From Phorcus lineatus (taxonomy: Eukaryota > Mollusca > Gastropoda > Trochida > Trochidae): 64,000 bases of DNA. This document shows positions 38,001 to 43,400 of this stretch, one piece after another; position 1 is the stretch's first letter, and every line of letters begins with the position of its first letter. The position numbers were made by a program, and so were the translations under genes. Where the stretch lies: assembly GCA_921293015.1 (NCBI GenBank), contig OV121089.1:45021220-45085219 (forward strand). Reading direction: 5' to 3'. The notes beneath the pieces are model-generated. The model was not told the DNA's origin. It did not search any database and saw only the letters and a program-made list of their open reading frames with translations.

Positions 38001-40458
38001 ATCTTCATAGTACATTAGGTAGTATTTTTAGCAGTTATTTTTTTTTTACATCATCTACATGACTAATATGTGTACATTTATTCCAACAGTTTTTGATCTC
38101 GAAAATCAGCAGCGTTCTATCTTCTAAGTTGAACTTCTAGGTAACTGAATAGACTTGACTTATCTTCTGCTTAGAATGAAGCACTTAGCACGTTAATTCT
38201 ACTCAGAGTTTCTACTTATTGGCTTGTTTGTCACATTTTCTTATGAGACTTTTTTCTGATCCAAGTTTTTTTTATATATTTGTAGGAGTTTTTTTGAATT
38301 TTCATTGAATGCCTATATACCTCTTTTTTAGGGAAACATTTTTACATTTTGAGAATTACCTGCAATTATGTTTGAAGTTTTTATCTCCAAAAAGGTAAAA
38401 TAACAAAGCATGAATGCATGTCATTTAGAACTTAAAACGCTGTCAGTTAGTGATACTATTTCTCCATCAAAGTATTTAGAAATTCAACAGCTTTGAAAAA
38501 TATTGTCTTGTTTCTTCAGCATTTTTCCATTGAATTTGTAAACATTCAACACTTTTTTAAAGGTTTATATTTCTGAAAATCCATTAATGTGATAAAGGAA
38601 ATAAATAATTGCAGTAATACTAGTTAAATACGATGAAACACTTTAATTTTTTATCTGACCTTTGTGAAGATGATATTTAATTTTTTCTTTCTAGAAAGTT
38701 AATTCTGTACACTGTAACTATTAAACAAGATAGATTTTGCATGTAATAGGTAGTTTCTTCCATTCCATGAGTCATTTTCTGCTCGGTGATTATCAAGGAG
38801 TCAGTGTTTTCAGAAGTGAATTTCATGAAGTAATGCTGTATCATTTTGTGAATAAATAGACTAAAGTCGTATTATATTTTACTAAGCAAAATTAGATTTT
38901 TTTTAACTATTTCGTAATTTGTACAGATCAATTGATTATTGTCTGGATTATGTCTATCTGGGCTTTTCTAAAAAGAATTGAGGTTGTTATTTTTTTCATT
39001 GATTTAACCTTAACCCAACTGAAAAAGGAGTTACGCTTCAAAACTCTGAAACACTGCTAAGGATCTCAAATGCTTTTTAATTACATAGTAATTGAGACAT
39101 GGTTTACATTGATAAGGTACTGTATCATGCGTTTATGGATATTTTTTTTATCAGCAAGATATTCCTTAATGAGGTTAGCCTTTAATTAAGGAGGTTAATG
39201 ACTGGAAGTGAAACTAGGAAGAATTTGTAAAAATATGTGTACATTACTATAATTCTATTGTCAACTGAAAATAAAGTACTGTCTCCTCAGCTAAATGAGT
39301 AAAACCGAATATTGTACCAGTCAAATTTGAATTGTTTCTGAAGTTAAAACTTTCACTGCATGCTGTGTGATTGAGCACCTTTTAATATATGACAGTTTGA
39401 TTTGATTTGATTTGATTTATCATGTTCAAATACTCAAGACTCATGTATAGAGATACTTACTTTTGCTAGCAGCCTTGGAAGGTAAGGATGTATTGAAATT
39501 ATTTTATTTTTATCGTCACTCGGGCAAAATTATAAAATAATGATGTCATGTTATATCATAGTTACTAGTCAATATGAATTAACTTTTGTTAGCAAGTTTT
39601 GAAGGTAAAGTTGATCAGAACATTTTAAAGGATTTCAATTTTTTCATTTGTGCAAAATGTAATATAATGATGCCATATATAAATATAAAATGCCAAGACA
39701 GAGGTATATAAAGCTAGATGTTGTCTTATGCCCCAATATTGTTCCCCTTTATCCTTGGTGAAATCTGTGTTGTACTGTTCTGAATCCCTCTCTGTTAAGT
39801 AATTAAAAACTGTCTTAAAAATGAAATTTTGGGATCAAATTATGATTGATTCTTACATGCGTATGCAAAGGAATAGTTGTCTCATCAACCAAATGATTAT
39901 AATATATCATAATCATATTATCATAAGTCACTTGCTCTAATAGCTAATGTGTTCTTATCTAATAATCCCTTGAAGTCTAGGATGAAAATATTCTTTAAGA
40001 AATAAATTATAAAGAAACAAGTAATATTTGTGTTGTAATAAATTATCTTTCCAACTATCAAAGGTGTTCTTCGCTATGATTATAAACTTGATTATTCATT
40101 TATCATTTATCAGAAATAATGAATTTTTATTTGACCTGAATTTAATTATTCATTATTGATTATGCATTCACTTAAATAGCCTAAAGAAATGTCTATTCCT
40201 CTAAGGCTTAAACCCTGATGCAATTGTGTTCATTAATTAAAGCTAATCAAATATTTAACTTCTTGTCCACAGACAATCCAACAAGAACCCCCCTCCCCTC
40301 GGAGCGAGCTTCTGAGCATGGACCAAGTCATCAACGTGACCCCCCGGTCCCCCCAGAACAACCCCCATCCTTCTCATCCAGAGCCCGACGACAAACGCAA
40401 GAAAAAAGGAGGAATTTTGAATAAAGGAAAGAACATTTTCAAAAAGCTTGCTAGATAA
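1913..40458 (+). CDS. RIMBP2: RIM-binding protein gene (26 exons in window, 5' end missing)
   Basis: RIM-BPs are presynaptic active-zone scaffolds whose SH3 domains bind proline motifs in RIM and in voltage-gated calcium channels, tethering channels near release sites. Joining 26 GT-AG exons (listed separately) gives one open frame of about 1314 residues: coiled coil (1-120), SH3-1 (about 286-350), three FN3 domains (about 418-700), acidic/Ser-rich linker (730-1015), SH3-2 (about 1018-1075), SH3-3 (about 1135-1190), basic tail. The order SH3-FN3x3-SH3-SH3 is diagnostic of the family. All junction phases agree provided the 41 nt exon at 17756 is included and the last exon starts at 40286. The N-terminal exons and promoter lie left of the window. 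Invertebrates usually have one family member, so RIMBP2 is the nearest name rather than proof of orthology to one vertebrate paralogue. Introns range from 135 bp (28665-28799) to over 5 kb. Confidence 0.5.
2036..3787. other. RIMBP2: RIM-BP intron with a small hairpin
   Basis: No coding signal. An imperfect inverted repeat at about 2473-2552 (CCCCTACAGCCCATTACC against GGTAATGGGCGATGGGG) could fold into a GC-rich hairpin. The 3' end carries a strong C/T tract ending in CCCCCCCAG. Confidence 0.5.
3788..3892 (+). CDS. RIMBP2: RIM-BP exon 2 of window (coiled coil)
   Basis: 35 codons, phase 0 to 0, strong pyrimidine tract before CAG and donor GAG|GTATGT. Encodes [20 protein letters not shown]... 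ending KLHE, a continuation of the coiled coil. Composition is markedly more GC-rich than the flanking introns. Confidence 0.5.
4009..4400. repeat. Decayed ~25 bp minisatellite in RIM-BP intron
   Basis: Around a dozen diverged copies of a unit close to AAATGTCAGAACTTCACCAG followed by AAAA. The clearest copies lie at 4170-4300, where TGTCAGAACTTT recurs. Spacing drifts between about 17 and 40 bp, so it is an old array. No coding role. Confidence 0.5.
4673..4723 (+). CDS. RIMBP2: RIM-BP exon 3 of window (51 nt, coiled coil)
   Basis: 17 codons, phase 0 to 0, [17 protein letters not shown]. Acceptor ATTTTCCAG, donor CAG|GTGTGT. Small exon that keeps the heptad pattern between its neighbours. 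Being a multiple of three it could be skipped without shifting the frame. Confidence 0.5.
5479..5728 (+). CDS. RIMBP2: RIM-BP exon 4 of window (end of coiled coil)
   Basis: 250 nt, phase 0 to 1. Starts [20 protein letters not shown] and then passes into Thr/Ser/Pro-rich sequence ([17 protein letters not shown]), where the coiled coil ends and a disordered linker begins. Acceptor TTACAG, donor GAAG|GTATGC. Confidence 0.5.
6245..8695. mobile_element. 2.45 kb TTAA-flanked element with tandem-repeat interior (piggyBac-like ends)
   Basis: TTAA at 6245-6248 is followed by CCCTT, and AAGGG at 8687-8691 is followed by TTAA at 8692-8695. That is the arrangement expected of piggyBac-type insertions: TTAA target duplication with short CCC/GGG-ended inverted repeats. 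Beyond CCCTT the two ends match only patchily (for example GAATATT and TTTGCCC). No transposase frame is recognisable; the longest frame, 144 codons at 7280, is AT-rich and family-less. The interior from about 6750 to 8350 consists of diverged ~180 bp units (see the repeat entry). GC-rich palindromes occur near the ends and at 8008-8026 (GCACGCGCTGAGCGCGTGC). The class assignment is an inference and could be wrong. Confidence 0.5.
6745..8350. repeat. About nine diverged ~180 bp tandem units inside the TTAA element
   Basis: A recurring core of the form AAAGARGAAARATTGTCTTC, then AATTCNATATAAAATTTGCAT, appears with the ATTGTCTT-equivalent at about 6761, 6938, 7136, 7314, 7513, 7695, 7886, 8171 and 8331. 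Spacings are 177, 198, 178, 199, 182, 191, 285 and 160 bp. Several units also share an AGATACAGCAWGTKCCGCAAA segment. Divergence between units is high, so the array is old. Confidence 0.5.
8868..8905 (+). mobile_element. SINE fragment
   Basis: GTAGCTGCTTTTGTAGTACA followed by ATTCCTTCGTGG closely matches GTAGCTGCTGTAGTACAATT in the body of the SINE at 63200-63510. Only this short internal piece is recognisable, so it is called from similarity within the window alone. Confidence 0.5.
9440..9715 (+). mobile_element. Decayed SINE-like repeat with mollusc-type tail
   Basis: The 3' part (GTGAAATACTCTTGAAAGTG, GCGTTTCACCCC, then CACCTCACCTCA) has the form of the common mollusc SINE tail in which a GAAATATT.CTGA..GCGGCGTTAAACCCC core is followed by CTCAC repeats. 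Upstream limits are uncertain. It lies in the intron before exon 5. Confidence 0.5.
9947..10024 (+). CDS. RIMBP2: RIM-BP exon 5 of window (Ser-rich linker)
   Basis: 78 nt, phase 1 to 1, encoding [20 protein letters not shown] then SKSLDT. Acceptor TATCCTCAG, donor ACAG|GTGAGA. Low-complexity Ser/Glu linker between the coiled coil and SH3-1. Length is a multiple of three, so it can be skipped in frame. Confidence 0.5.
10600..10872 (+). mobile_element. Decayed tRNA-derived SINE
   Basis: A box-B-like motif GGGTTCAAATCC at 10636-10647 sits downstream of a degenerate tRNA-like head. About 190 bp further on comes AAATACTCCTGAAGGTATAC followed by TAGTGTTAAACCTC, and then CTCTCACCC, a decayed form of the mollusc SINE tail. 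Boundaries are approximate and no target duplication was found. Confidence 0.5.
10915..10992. repeat. GGAT/ATCC tetranucleotide microsatellite
   Basis: Interrupted TGGA repeats with an inverted segment (GGATGGATGGATCCATCC), so it can also form a hairpin. Intronic. Confidence 0.5.
11000..12526. other. RIMBP2: RIM-BP intron, mostly featureless
   Basis: No exon or mobile element recognised. The stretch 11530-11950 is less AT-rich and non-repetitive, possibly a conserved non-coding element. Exon 6 has two candidate acceptors at the end of this interval. Confidence 0.5.
12527..12676 (+). CDS. RIMBP2: RIM-BP exon 6 of window (acidic linker)
   Basis: 150 nt, phase 1 to 1, [20 protein letters not shown]... 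then a helical [20 protein letters not shown] segment. Donor GAAG|GTGATT. Two AGs nine bases apart can serve as acceptor: exon start 12518 (adding residues GFA) or 12527. Both keep the frame, and 12527 is shown as the simpler choice. Confidence 0.5.
12677..17448. other. RIMBP2: Long AT-rich RIM-BP intron
   Basis: Apart from the MITE at 15921-16189 no gene, RNA or clear repeat family was recognised. Open frames here are short and AT-driven. The phase change from 1 (exon 6) to 0 (exon 8) first suggested a missing exon, found at 17756. Confidence 0.5.
15921..16189. mobile_element. MITE with long inverted repeats, copy 1
   Basis: Starts CATCCTGCTACATCAGCATA and folds back on itself, so that GATATCCTTCGGCCTAAAAC pairs with its complement near 16130-16150. 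The centre is the palindrome GGCTATAAATAGCC. It is about 90 percent identical by eye to the copy at 58291-58568, but the outer part of the right terminus is missing, since it ends at CGCTGATGT. No coding capacity. Confidence 0.5.
17449..17720. repeat. 21 bp minisatellite (about 13 copies) upstream of the microexon
   Basis: The unit is close to CTGGTGGATATATAGATACA plus G, 21 bp, with point variants. The array ends about 35 bp before the acceptor of the 41 nt exon. Because 21 is a multiple of three it gives long frames on the minus strand (repeating Ser-Thr-Ser/Tyr-Ile), which are not genes. Confidence 0.5.
17756..17796 (+). CDS. RIMBP2: RIM-BP exon 7 of window, 41 nt microexon
   Basis: Acceptor TTATATTCCAG, donor AAG|GTGAGA. 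With the G carried over from exon 6 it reads [14 protein letters not shown] and hands over at phase 0. Its length (2 modulo 3) is exactly what is needed to join exon 6 (phase 1) to exon 8 (phase 0); without it the next exon reads into a stop after three codons. It lies just before SH3-1. Confidence 0.5.
18491..18738 (+). repeat. Tandem duplications of the exon 8 acceptor and exon start
   Basis: The real acceptor context GTTTTTCTTTCAAAG|AATC (from 18724) has a copy beginning at 18651 (73 bp upstream, AG mutated to AA), another at 18581 (AG intact), and a worn one near 18491-18540. The copy at 18651 also repeats the first ~30 nt of the exon (ATGAAATTGCACTCAGTGAA). Confidence 0.5.
18739..18921 (+). 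CDS. RIMBP2: RIM-BP exon 8 of window (first half of SH3-1)
   Basis: 61 codons, phase 0 to 0. After [19 protein letters not shown] it enters the first SH3 domain: [14 protein letters not shown], then the acidic insert with [20 protein letters not shown] and MDE. The ALYDY-type strand is AKYSY. Donor GAG|GTAAAC. Confidence 0.5.
19305..19380 (+). CDS. RIMBP2: RIM-BP exon 9 of window (second half of SH3-1)
   Basis: 76 nt, phase 0 to 1. [20 protein letters not shown] completes SH3-1, with the GLVPSNF signature of SH3 ligand pockets, then IEKVA. Acceptor GTGAACAG, donor GCAG|GTAAAA. RIM-BP SH3 domains bind RxxPxxP motifs in RIM and calcium channels. Confidence 0.5.
19381..21344. other. RIMBP2: RIM-BP intron, no feature recognised
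   Basis: AT-rich non-repetitive sequence. Slightly GC-richer patches at 20000-20240 and 20780-20960 are unassigned. Short frames on both strands have no recognisable family. Confidence 0.5.
21345..21458 (+). CDS. RIMBP2: RIM-BP exon 10 of window (linker after SH3-1)
   Basis: 114 nt, phase 1 to 1, [20 protein letters not shown], then [18 protein letters not shown]. Donor ATCG|GTAAAC. A second donor 24 nt downstream (CCCAG|GTACTT, exon end 21482) would add GKLQSSNP in frame. Confidence 0.5.
22375..22814. mobile_element. 440 bp MITE with 21 bp perfect TIRs and TTAA ends
   Basis: TTAAAGGGACCATTCGAGCG (plus G) at 22375-22395 is matched exactly by its reverse complement at 22794-22814. TTAA at both outer ends suggests a TTAA-targeting family. 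No coding capacity. A ~65 bp piece resembling its right end recurs at about 23030-23094. Confidence 0.5.
23774..23851 (+). CDS. RIMBP2: RIM-BP exon 11 of window (linker)
   Basis: 78 nt, phase 1 to 1, [20 protein letters not shown] then ENTRSK. Acceptor TTCCTGTCCAG, donor AAAT|GTAAGTAC. The donor coincides with the start of SINE-like sequence (next entry). Confidence 0.5.
23852..23960 (+). mobile_element. 5'-truncated SINE tail abutting the exon 11 donor
   Basis: GTACAATTCCCTCAGGGCAA matches GTACAATTCCTTCAGGGTAA in the SINE at 63200. It is followed by CAGCGCTTTGAGCATG and AAAAGCGCCATACAAATGCA, then (TTTA)n, the widespread invertebrate SINE 3' end. The SINE homology begins at or within about 5 nt of the splice donor. 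Confidence 0.5.
23961..25000. other. RIMBP2: RIM-BP intron, no further feature
   Basis: AT-rich, non-repetitive, no exon signals other than the TTATTTCAG acceptor at its end. Confidence 0.5.
25001..25194 (+). CDS. RIMBP2: RIM-BP exon 12 of window (FN3-1)
   Basis: 194 nt, phase 1 to 0. [40 protein letters not shown] and [20 protein letters not shown] show the LSW(K)P and SYHIFID strands of a fibronectin type III domain. Donor ACA|GTGAGT. Confidence 0.5.
25592..25640. repeat. Short retroelement-like 3' end fragment
   Basis: AAAACGTTAACATTGTGATT then TCACAATAAAGAAGTTG resembles the sequence at 62601-62672 (CACAATAAAGAAG preceded by CCTGACGAAGTAGCG). Such ...AAACGTTGTGA...AATAAAG ends are typical of non-LTR element 3' ends. 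Family unassigned. Confidence 0.5.
25681..25702. repeat. (GAT)n microsatellite
   Basis: ATGATGATGATGATGATGAT run in the intron before exon 13. Confidence 0.5.
25789..25867 (+). CDS. RIMBP2: RIM-BP exon 13 of window (end of FN3-1)
   Basis: 79 nt, phase 0 to 1, [20 protein letters not shown] then TVLVGK. Final FN3-1 strands. Acceptor TTTCCCAG, donor AAAG|GTAGGT. Confidence 0.5.
26355..26516 (+). CDS. RIMBP2: RIM-BP exon 14 of window (FN3-2)
   Basis: 162 nt, phase 1 to 1. [20 protein letters not shown] then [20 protein letters not shown] is a clear FN3 start (PTELKV...ATISWLPG). Donor AAAG|GTACAC lies in the first unit of a 32 bp tandem repeat. Confidence 0.5.
26506..26633 (+). repeat. Four 32 bp tandem copies spanning the exon 14 donor
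   Basis: Units start at 26506, 26538, 26570 and 26602 with CACTCTTAAAGGTACACTGC and variants. The first unit includes the real exon end and donor. Units two and three retain AAAG|GT; the fourth has AAAGAT. Confidence 0.5.
26634..28532. other. RIMBP2: RIM-BP intron, no feature recognised
   Basis: AT-rich intron with short TA runs (about 26955-26970, 28170-28180). No gene or mobile element recognised. Confidence 0.5.
28533..28664 (+). CDS. RIMBP2: RIM-BP exon 15 of window (end of FN3-2)
   Basis: 132 nt, phase 1 to 1, [20 protein letters not shown] then [20 protein letters not shown]. The hydrophobic alternation of the last FN3 strands is visible. Donor GGAG|GTGGGT. Confidence 0.5.
28800..28976 (+). 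CDS. RIMBP2: RIM-BP exon 16 of window (FN3-3)
   Basis: 177 nt, phase 1 to 1. [40 protein letters not shown] and [18 protein letters not shown] match an FN3 domain with the LTWLP and GYVVYADG strands. The intron before it is only 135 bp. Confidence 0.5.
29261..29454 (+). CDS. RIMBP2: RIM-BP exon 17 of window (after FN3-3)
   Basis: 194 nt, phase 1 to 0. [40 protein letters not shown] and [13 protein letters not shown]. The first part completes FN3-3 (QLTVRTLT), the rest is a helical linker. Acceptor TTTCTTTGCAG, donor CGA|GTGAGT. Confidence 0.5.
29924..30097. repeat. 48 bp minisatellite, about 3.6 copies
   Basis: Units start at 29924, 29972, 30020 and 30068: GAAGGGAAACTTATCCATGT, TGAGGTCTGCTAAGGCAAAA, GTTTGGAT. 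The exact 48 bp period leaves open frames on both strands, which are repeat artefacts. Confidence 0.5.
30620..30702 (+). mobile_element. 59 bp SINE-tail insertion with a perfect 12 bp target duplication
   Basis: TATATCAGCGAT occurs at 30620-30631 and again at 30691-30702. Between them lies a 59 bp insert ending GCGGCGTTAAACAATAACTC followed by ACTCACTCAC. Such ends are the 3' tail of a gastropod SINE/retroposon family. The insert also holds a CGCCGCT/AGCGGCG hairpin. It is a heavily 5'-truncated retroposition event. Confidence 0.5.
30949..30984 (+). CDS. RIMBP2: RIM-BP exon 18 of window, 36 nt microexon
   Basis: 12 codons, phase 0 to 0, [12 protein letters not shown]. Acceptor TTGTTTAACAG, donor CAT|GTAAGT. 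It is in frame with both neighbours and can be skipped cleanly, so it may be alternative. Supported by splice signals and phase only. Confidence 0.5.
31908..32015 (+). CDS. RIMBP2: RIM-BP exon 19 of window (acidic linker)
   Basis: 36 codons, phase 0 to 0, [20 protein letters not shown] then [16 protein letters not shown]. Acceptor CTCCTTTTCTGAAG; an AG two bases later would hit a stop. Donor ATG|GTGGGT. Confidence 0.5.
32330..32660. repeat. Unclassified GC-richer block ending in (CCTA)n
   Basis: A less AT-rich segment with a run of CTACC repeats at about 32622-32650, resembling a retroposon-like 3' region, but no tRNA head, TIR or target duplication was found. Family unknown. Confidence 0.5.
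32935..33105 (+). CDS. RIMBP2: RIM-BP exon 20 of window (linker with [12 protein letters not shown])
   Basis: 57 codons, phase 0 to 0. [20 protein letters not shown] then [16 protein letters not shown]. This acidic, Ser-rich block is a typical feature of the linker between FN3-3 and SH3-2. Donor CAG|GTTAGC. Confidence 0.5.
33106..34045. other. RIMBP2: RIM-BP intron, no feature recognised
   Basis: AT-rich, poly-A/T runs and short TA repeats. No gene or mobile element recognised. Confidence 0.5.
34046..34190 (+). CDS. RIMBP2: RIM-BP exon 21 of window (basic linker)
   Basis: 145 nt, phase 0 to 1, [20 protein letters not shown] then [20 protein letters not shown]. Acceptor CACATTATTTAG, donor ATAG|GTAATG. 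Confidence 0.5.
34543..34890. mobile_element. Foldback block with perfect palindrome and CRE-like sites
   Basis: 34582-34614 is a perfect 33 bp palindrome (ACGATGTTATGACACA on each arm). Downstream are TGATGTCA (34623) and two TGACGTCA sites (34633, 34654). From 34743 to 34884 a ~55 bp imperfect inverted repeat (AATACTAAACTCAGTCCTGT against AATACTAAAAGACGTCCAGT read from the other strand) folds back on itself. This looks like a foldback or MITE-type element; limits are approximate. Confidence 0.5.
35031..35533 (+). CDS. RIMBP2: RIM-BP exon 22 of window (linker and first half of SH3-2)
   Basis: 503 nt, the longest exon, phase 1 to 0. It encodes a disordered Ser/Pro/Arg-rich linker ([40 protein letters not shown]), then the second SH3 domain from [20 protein letters not shown] to [19 protein letters not shown] is the classic SH3 start. 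Donor AAG|GTGAGT. Confidence 0.5.
35877..36051 (+). CDS. RIMBP2: RIM-BP exon 23 of window (second half of SH3-2)
   Basis: 175 nt, phase 0 to 1. [20 protein letters not shown] then [10 protein letters not shown] closes SH3-2, followed by a helix [18 protein letters not shown]. Acceptor ATATCACCAG, donor CCAG|GTACAT. Confidence 0.5.
36321..36460 (+). CDS. RIMBP2: RIM-BP exon 24 of window (start of SH3-3)
   Basis: 140 nt, phase 1 to 0. The linker [11 protein letters not shown] leads into [20 protein letters not shown] then E, the first strands of the third SH3 domain (ALYDYDP). Donor GAG|GTATGA. Confidence 0.5.
36776..37082 (+). CDS. RIMBP2: RIM-BP exon 25 of window (rest of SH3-3 and linker)
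   Basis: 307 nt, phase 0 to 1. [40 protein letters not shown] completes SH3-3, then a Ser-rich tail to QLSRD. Donor GATG|GTAAAT. If this intron is retained, translation ends after eight more codons (GKWLVLS, stop at 37103-37105). Confidence 0.5.
37083..40272. other. RIMBP2: Last RIM-BP intron
   Basis: 3.2 kb, AT-rich. Contains a diverged ~123 bp tandem duplication (39470 and 39593) and a (GATTT)n run at about 39397-39417. No convincing cassette exon was found, although several weak acceptor/donor pairs exist (see findings for 38090). Confidence 0.5.
39470..39715. repeat. Diverged tandem duplication, ~123 bp period
   Basis: CTTTTGCTAGCAGCCTTGGA at 39470 and CTTTTGTTAGCAAGTTTTGA at 39593 begin two related units that both run on to ATAATGATGYCAT. 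An old local duplication in the last RIM-BP intron. Confidence 0.5.
40286..40458 (+). CDS. RIMBP2: RIM-BP last exon (lysine-rich C-terminus)
   Basis: Phase 1 to stop TAA at 40456-40458. Reads [57 protein letters not shown]. The basic, amphipathic end looks like a genuine conserved tail. The acceptor used here is the second of two AGs (CAACAAG at 40284-40285). The first (CCACAG, exon start 40273) has the better context but from phase 1 gives a different frame that ends at 40424. An intervening unseen exon of length 2 modulo 3 would also reconcile the first acceptor with this frame. Confidence 0.5.
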
Positions 40459-43400
40459 CACATCAAGGAAAGTGTTTTGATAATAAACTCTCTCACCAAA
40501 GTGCAAACAAACTGAATATTGATGATGGATGTGAATGAATGTTGTTTAACCCTCTCCTTGCTGGGGTTGACCAAGTCTCCAGGGAGGAGCGTTGAAGGTG
40601 CTTTGTCATTCTTGCAGAATTTTGAATCATAGCAATACTAGGTCGTTGACTCCAATAGCCTTCCTCATTTTTGTTGGTAGTTAGTGTTTAGAATGTGACA
40701 GTGATCAGCCGAGAGAGACTGATTTTCAAAATGGCCAAACTGTGTTGTCTCCTGCAGACCTCTGAATCATCTGGGATAGCAGATTTTAAAGGCTAAATTT
40801 GTTGTCATGCTTCCCTAACTGGTTCCAATCGTGGACTGAGGTCTGGAGGTCACCTATATGTGTTAGCCTCATCAGGAGAGGACTATTAAAGAACTATAGA
40901 GAGTACTAAAGCCAAAAAGCGCCAGGTTTTATGGTTTTGAATGTGGATTTGTCATTGAGATGTTTAGCCAAGGGGTGAGCTGGCTGATGAGGTGACATTG
41001 AACTCAGTAGTGGACTGTTAACACAGCTTTCTGTCATGTATGGGCTGTATTGTGAATGAACTACTTGGGTTGAAATCGATGAGCTTACATCTAGATATAG
41101 TTGATATGTGCTGAGTACATGATATCATACAGCATCATAAGTGTCAGTCAAGATTGCAATGTGTTTAAACTATGTTTCAATGAACAAAATAACTCCACTG
41201 GATCATTGAATACTTGTAGAAAGGGCCATGTGCTCATTGCTGGAGTAATTGCTGGATAGCATTGACTGAATATTTGTCCACTTTATCAATGTATACACAT
41301 CCCAAAACTATTTGTGAGAGTGAGACACAACAATGATATTGATTCAAGTGGACACTGAACTGGATAGGAAGTATACATGTGCTATCTGATCCCAAATATA
41401 GTGATGTTACTGTACCTGATAGCTCACCGATGGATGAGGTAAAACCAAAGTGACCCTAGTACTTTGATAGAGTACCTTGTGGTGGAGTGTCTGTGATGTT
41501 AACAATTCATCTGGCATAGTCCACTGGATGTTATTTGATGGCATCAGACAATTCAAGTGAAGGAAACTGCTCAAAACTCGTCTTTGTGGAACTAAGTTTC
41601 ATTTTGGCTGAACAGTGTATTGTAATTTGAACCAGTGGTGCAGTGAACAACCAACATTGATGAATGAAATCGGAGATGATTCTCTGAAGCTTTTTTTTTA
41701 CCGGAAATTGACAATGTTAGAGAATCTGACTGGTGTGACAGTTATTTCAGTAATGTGACTGGTGAAAGAATTAGCTTTGATACCAATATGGCCGATGTCT
41801 ATTACAGATGACGCCAGCACAGAAGTAGAAGAGAATTCCCTTCAGCTTTGCCATGTGTTGATGGATTTTTATGAATTCCTGTTGAGGAACTGCATGCAAC
41901 TGTGATATTTATATGTCTCATAGCTAGGTCTGCTTGGCTGTGTCAAGGTAGAGCGTCACGGTAAAACAGTGTGTGTAAAGGTCCGTGGTTTGATTTAATG
42001 GACCGTGGCAGATGCCTCTAGCTAGAGCGATCAAGTCATTTGTGTCAATTCAGCCGAAATTCAATGACTTGTGAATTGTGCCAAGTAGAGTGGAGCTTTT
42101 CTAGTGATTCTGTACCCACAACTGACCAGTCAGGAGTGAATCATAATGTAGAGACCATTCTGGATTGCTTGTACCTTTTTGAAAAAAAATGGATGCCATT
42201 TGTGGTATGGCGTCTCCAGCATTTCAGAAATACTTTTGAAAAGGTTCCTGTTTCATACTGTTACTAACTGGAAAGTCAATTGTTTGTTTTGTGATTACTA
42301 ACAAAAGTTATGATGATATTTTGTGATGTTTGCTGTTATCATTGACTGAAGCAAGTGCTGGTTTCACATGTGATGTTTTTTACTTTTCACATCAAAATAG
42401 TAACTCTATTTATCTTGTGTGCATGTGGGCGTCAGTTTGCAATTGTATTTATTGGGGGTGGGAGAAGGAAAATGAATTACAAATGATAACCGTTGAAGAA
42501 TATCAATAGCAAGAGCAGTTACATACGTAAGGTGATTCAGTGATAGTTTAGACAATATTACATCCATCATCTTTGGTAAAGTTATTGGTTATAGATCAAC
42601 GTCATCATAGGCCACAAATCTTTGTCTTTGTTGAAAATGTATAACTGGTAACAATTATTCTTGTTTCATTTATAAATTTTGCCAAAATATGCTTTCATTT
42701 GGACCAAAAAAATGCCTCTTTTATTACATAAATCTACAGAATAGTCATCGGGTCTGAAAGTTAATACCATACTACATGGTTATTCCACTCCTGGCTTTCA
42801 CTTAATATGGAAAATATTACCTTTAATCCTTATGTATCCACACATACATGTTGAAATAGCTCATAGGACCTCGTTTACACAGCATGAGATGGATGTGGGT
42901 CAACAATCACGAATAAATTTGTATGTTAATTAAGCTTAATGTTTGACTAATCAGTGTAACTGTGTGAATTAAGCTGTCATGTTGATTGATTTATTACTTC
43001 ATTCAATGAATAGCGACAAGTCTCTGGTGCTGTGTGTTATGGAGACTCCTGTCTTGTAGAACGTATCTCCCAGTCCATCCTATAGCTGCTGCTTGCATTC
43101 TAACATTGTAACACTATGTTGTAACTTGTGTAACACCCGCTGGTATGATAAGTGATATATTACTTGCTGCTCATTCACAAATAGAAATTGATTAAAGATA
43201 TTATAAAGTTTCTTAAGTTCTATCAATGAAGCTTAAATTTACATCCAAACAAACTTTGACAATTAGCTCTGTCCGTAACCAGAAATTATGTTGATGTAAA
43301 CTGTGCACTCACTGTAAGACTGGATCGTTGTTTATTACAAACAGATATTTAGTAATTCTTATTTACTTTGGATGAATTTAACTAATTACTCTCCTTAGTT

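Noticed and set aside
40273-40424. The frame [17 protein letters not shown] as the main RIM-BP C-terminus
   Set aside because: It uses the stronger acceptor but yields low-complexity Pro/Arg sequence, whereas the other frame gives a structured lysine-rich tail and a stop shortly after. Kept as an alternative in findings.
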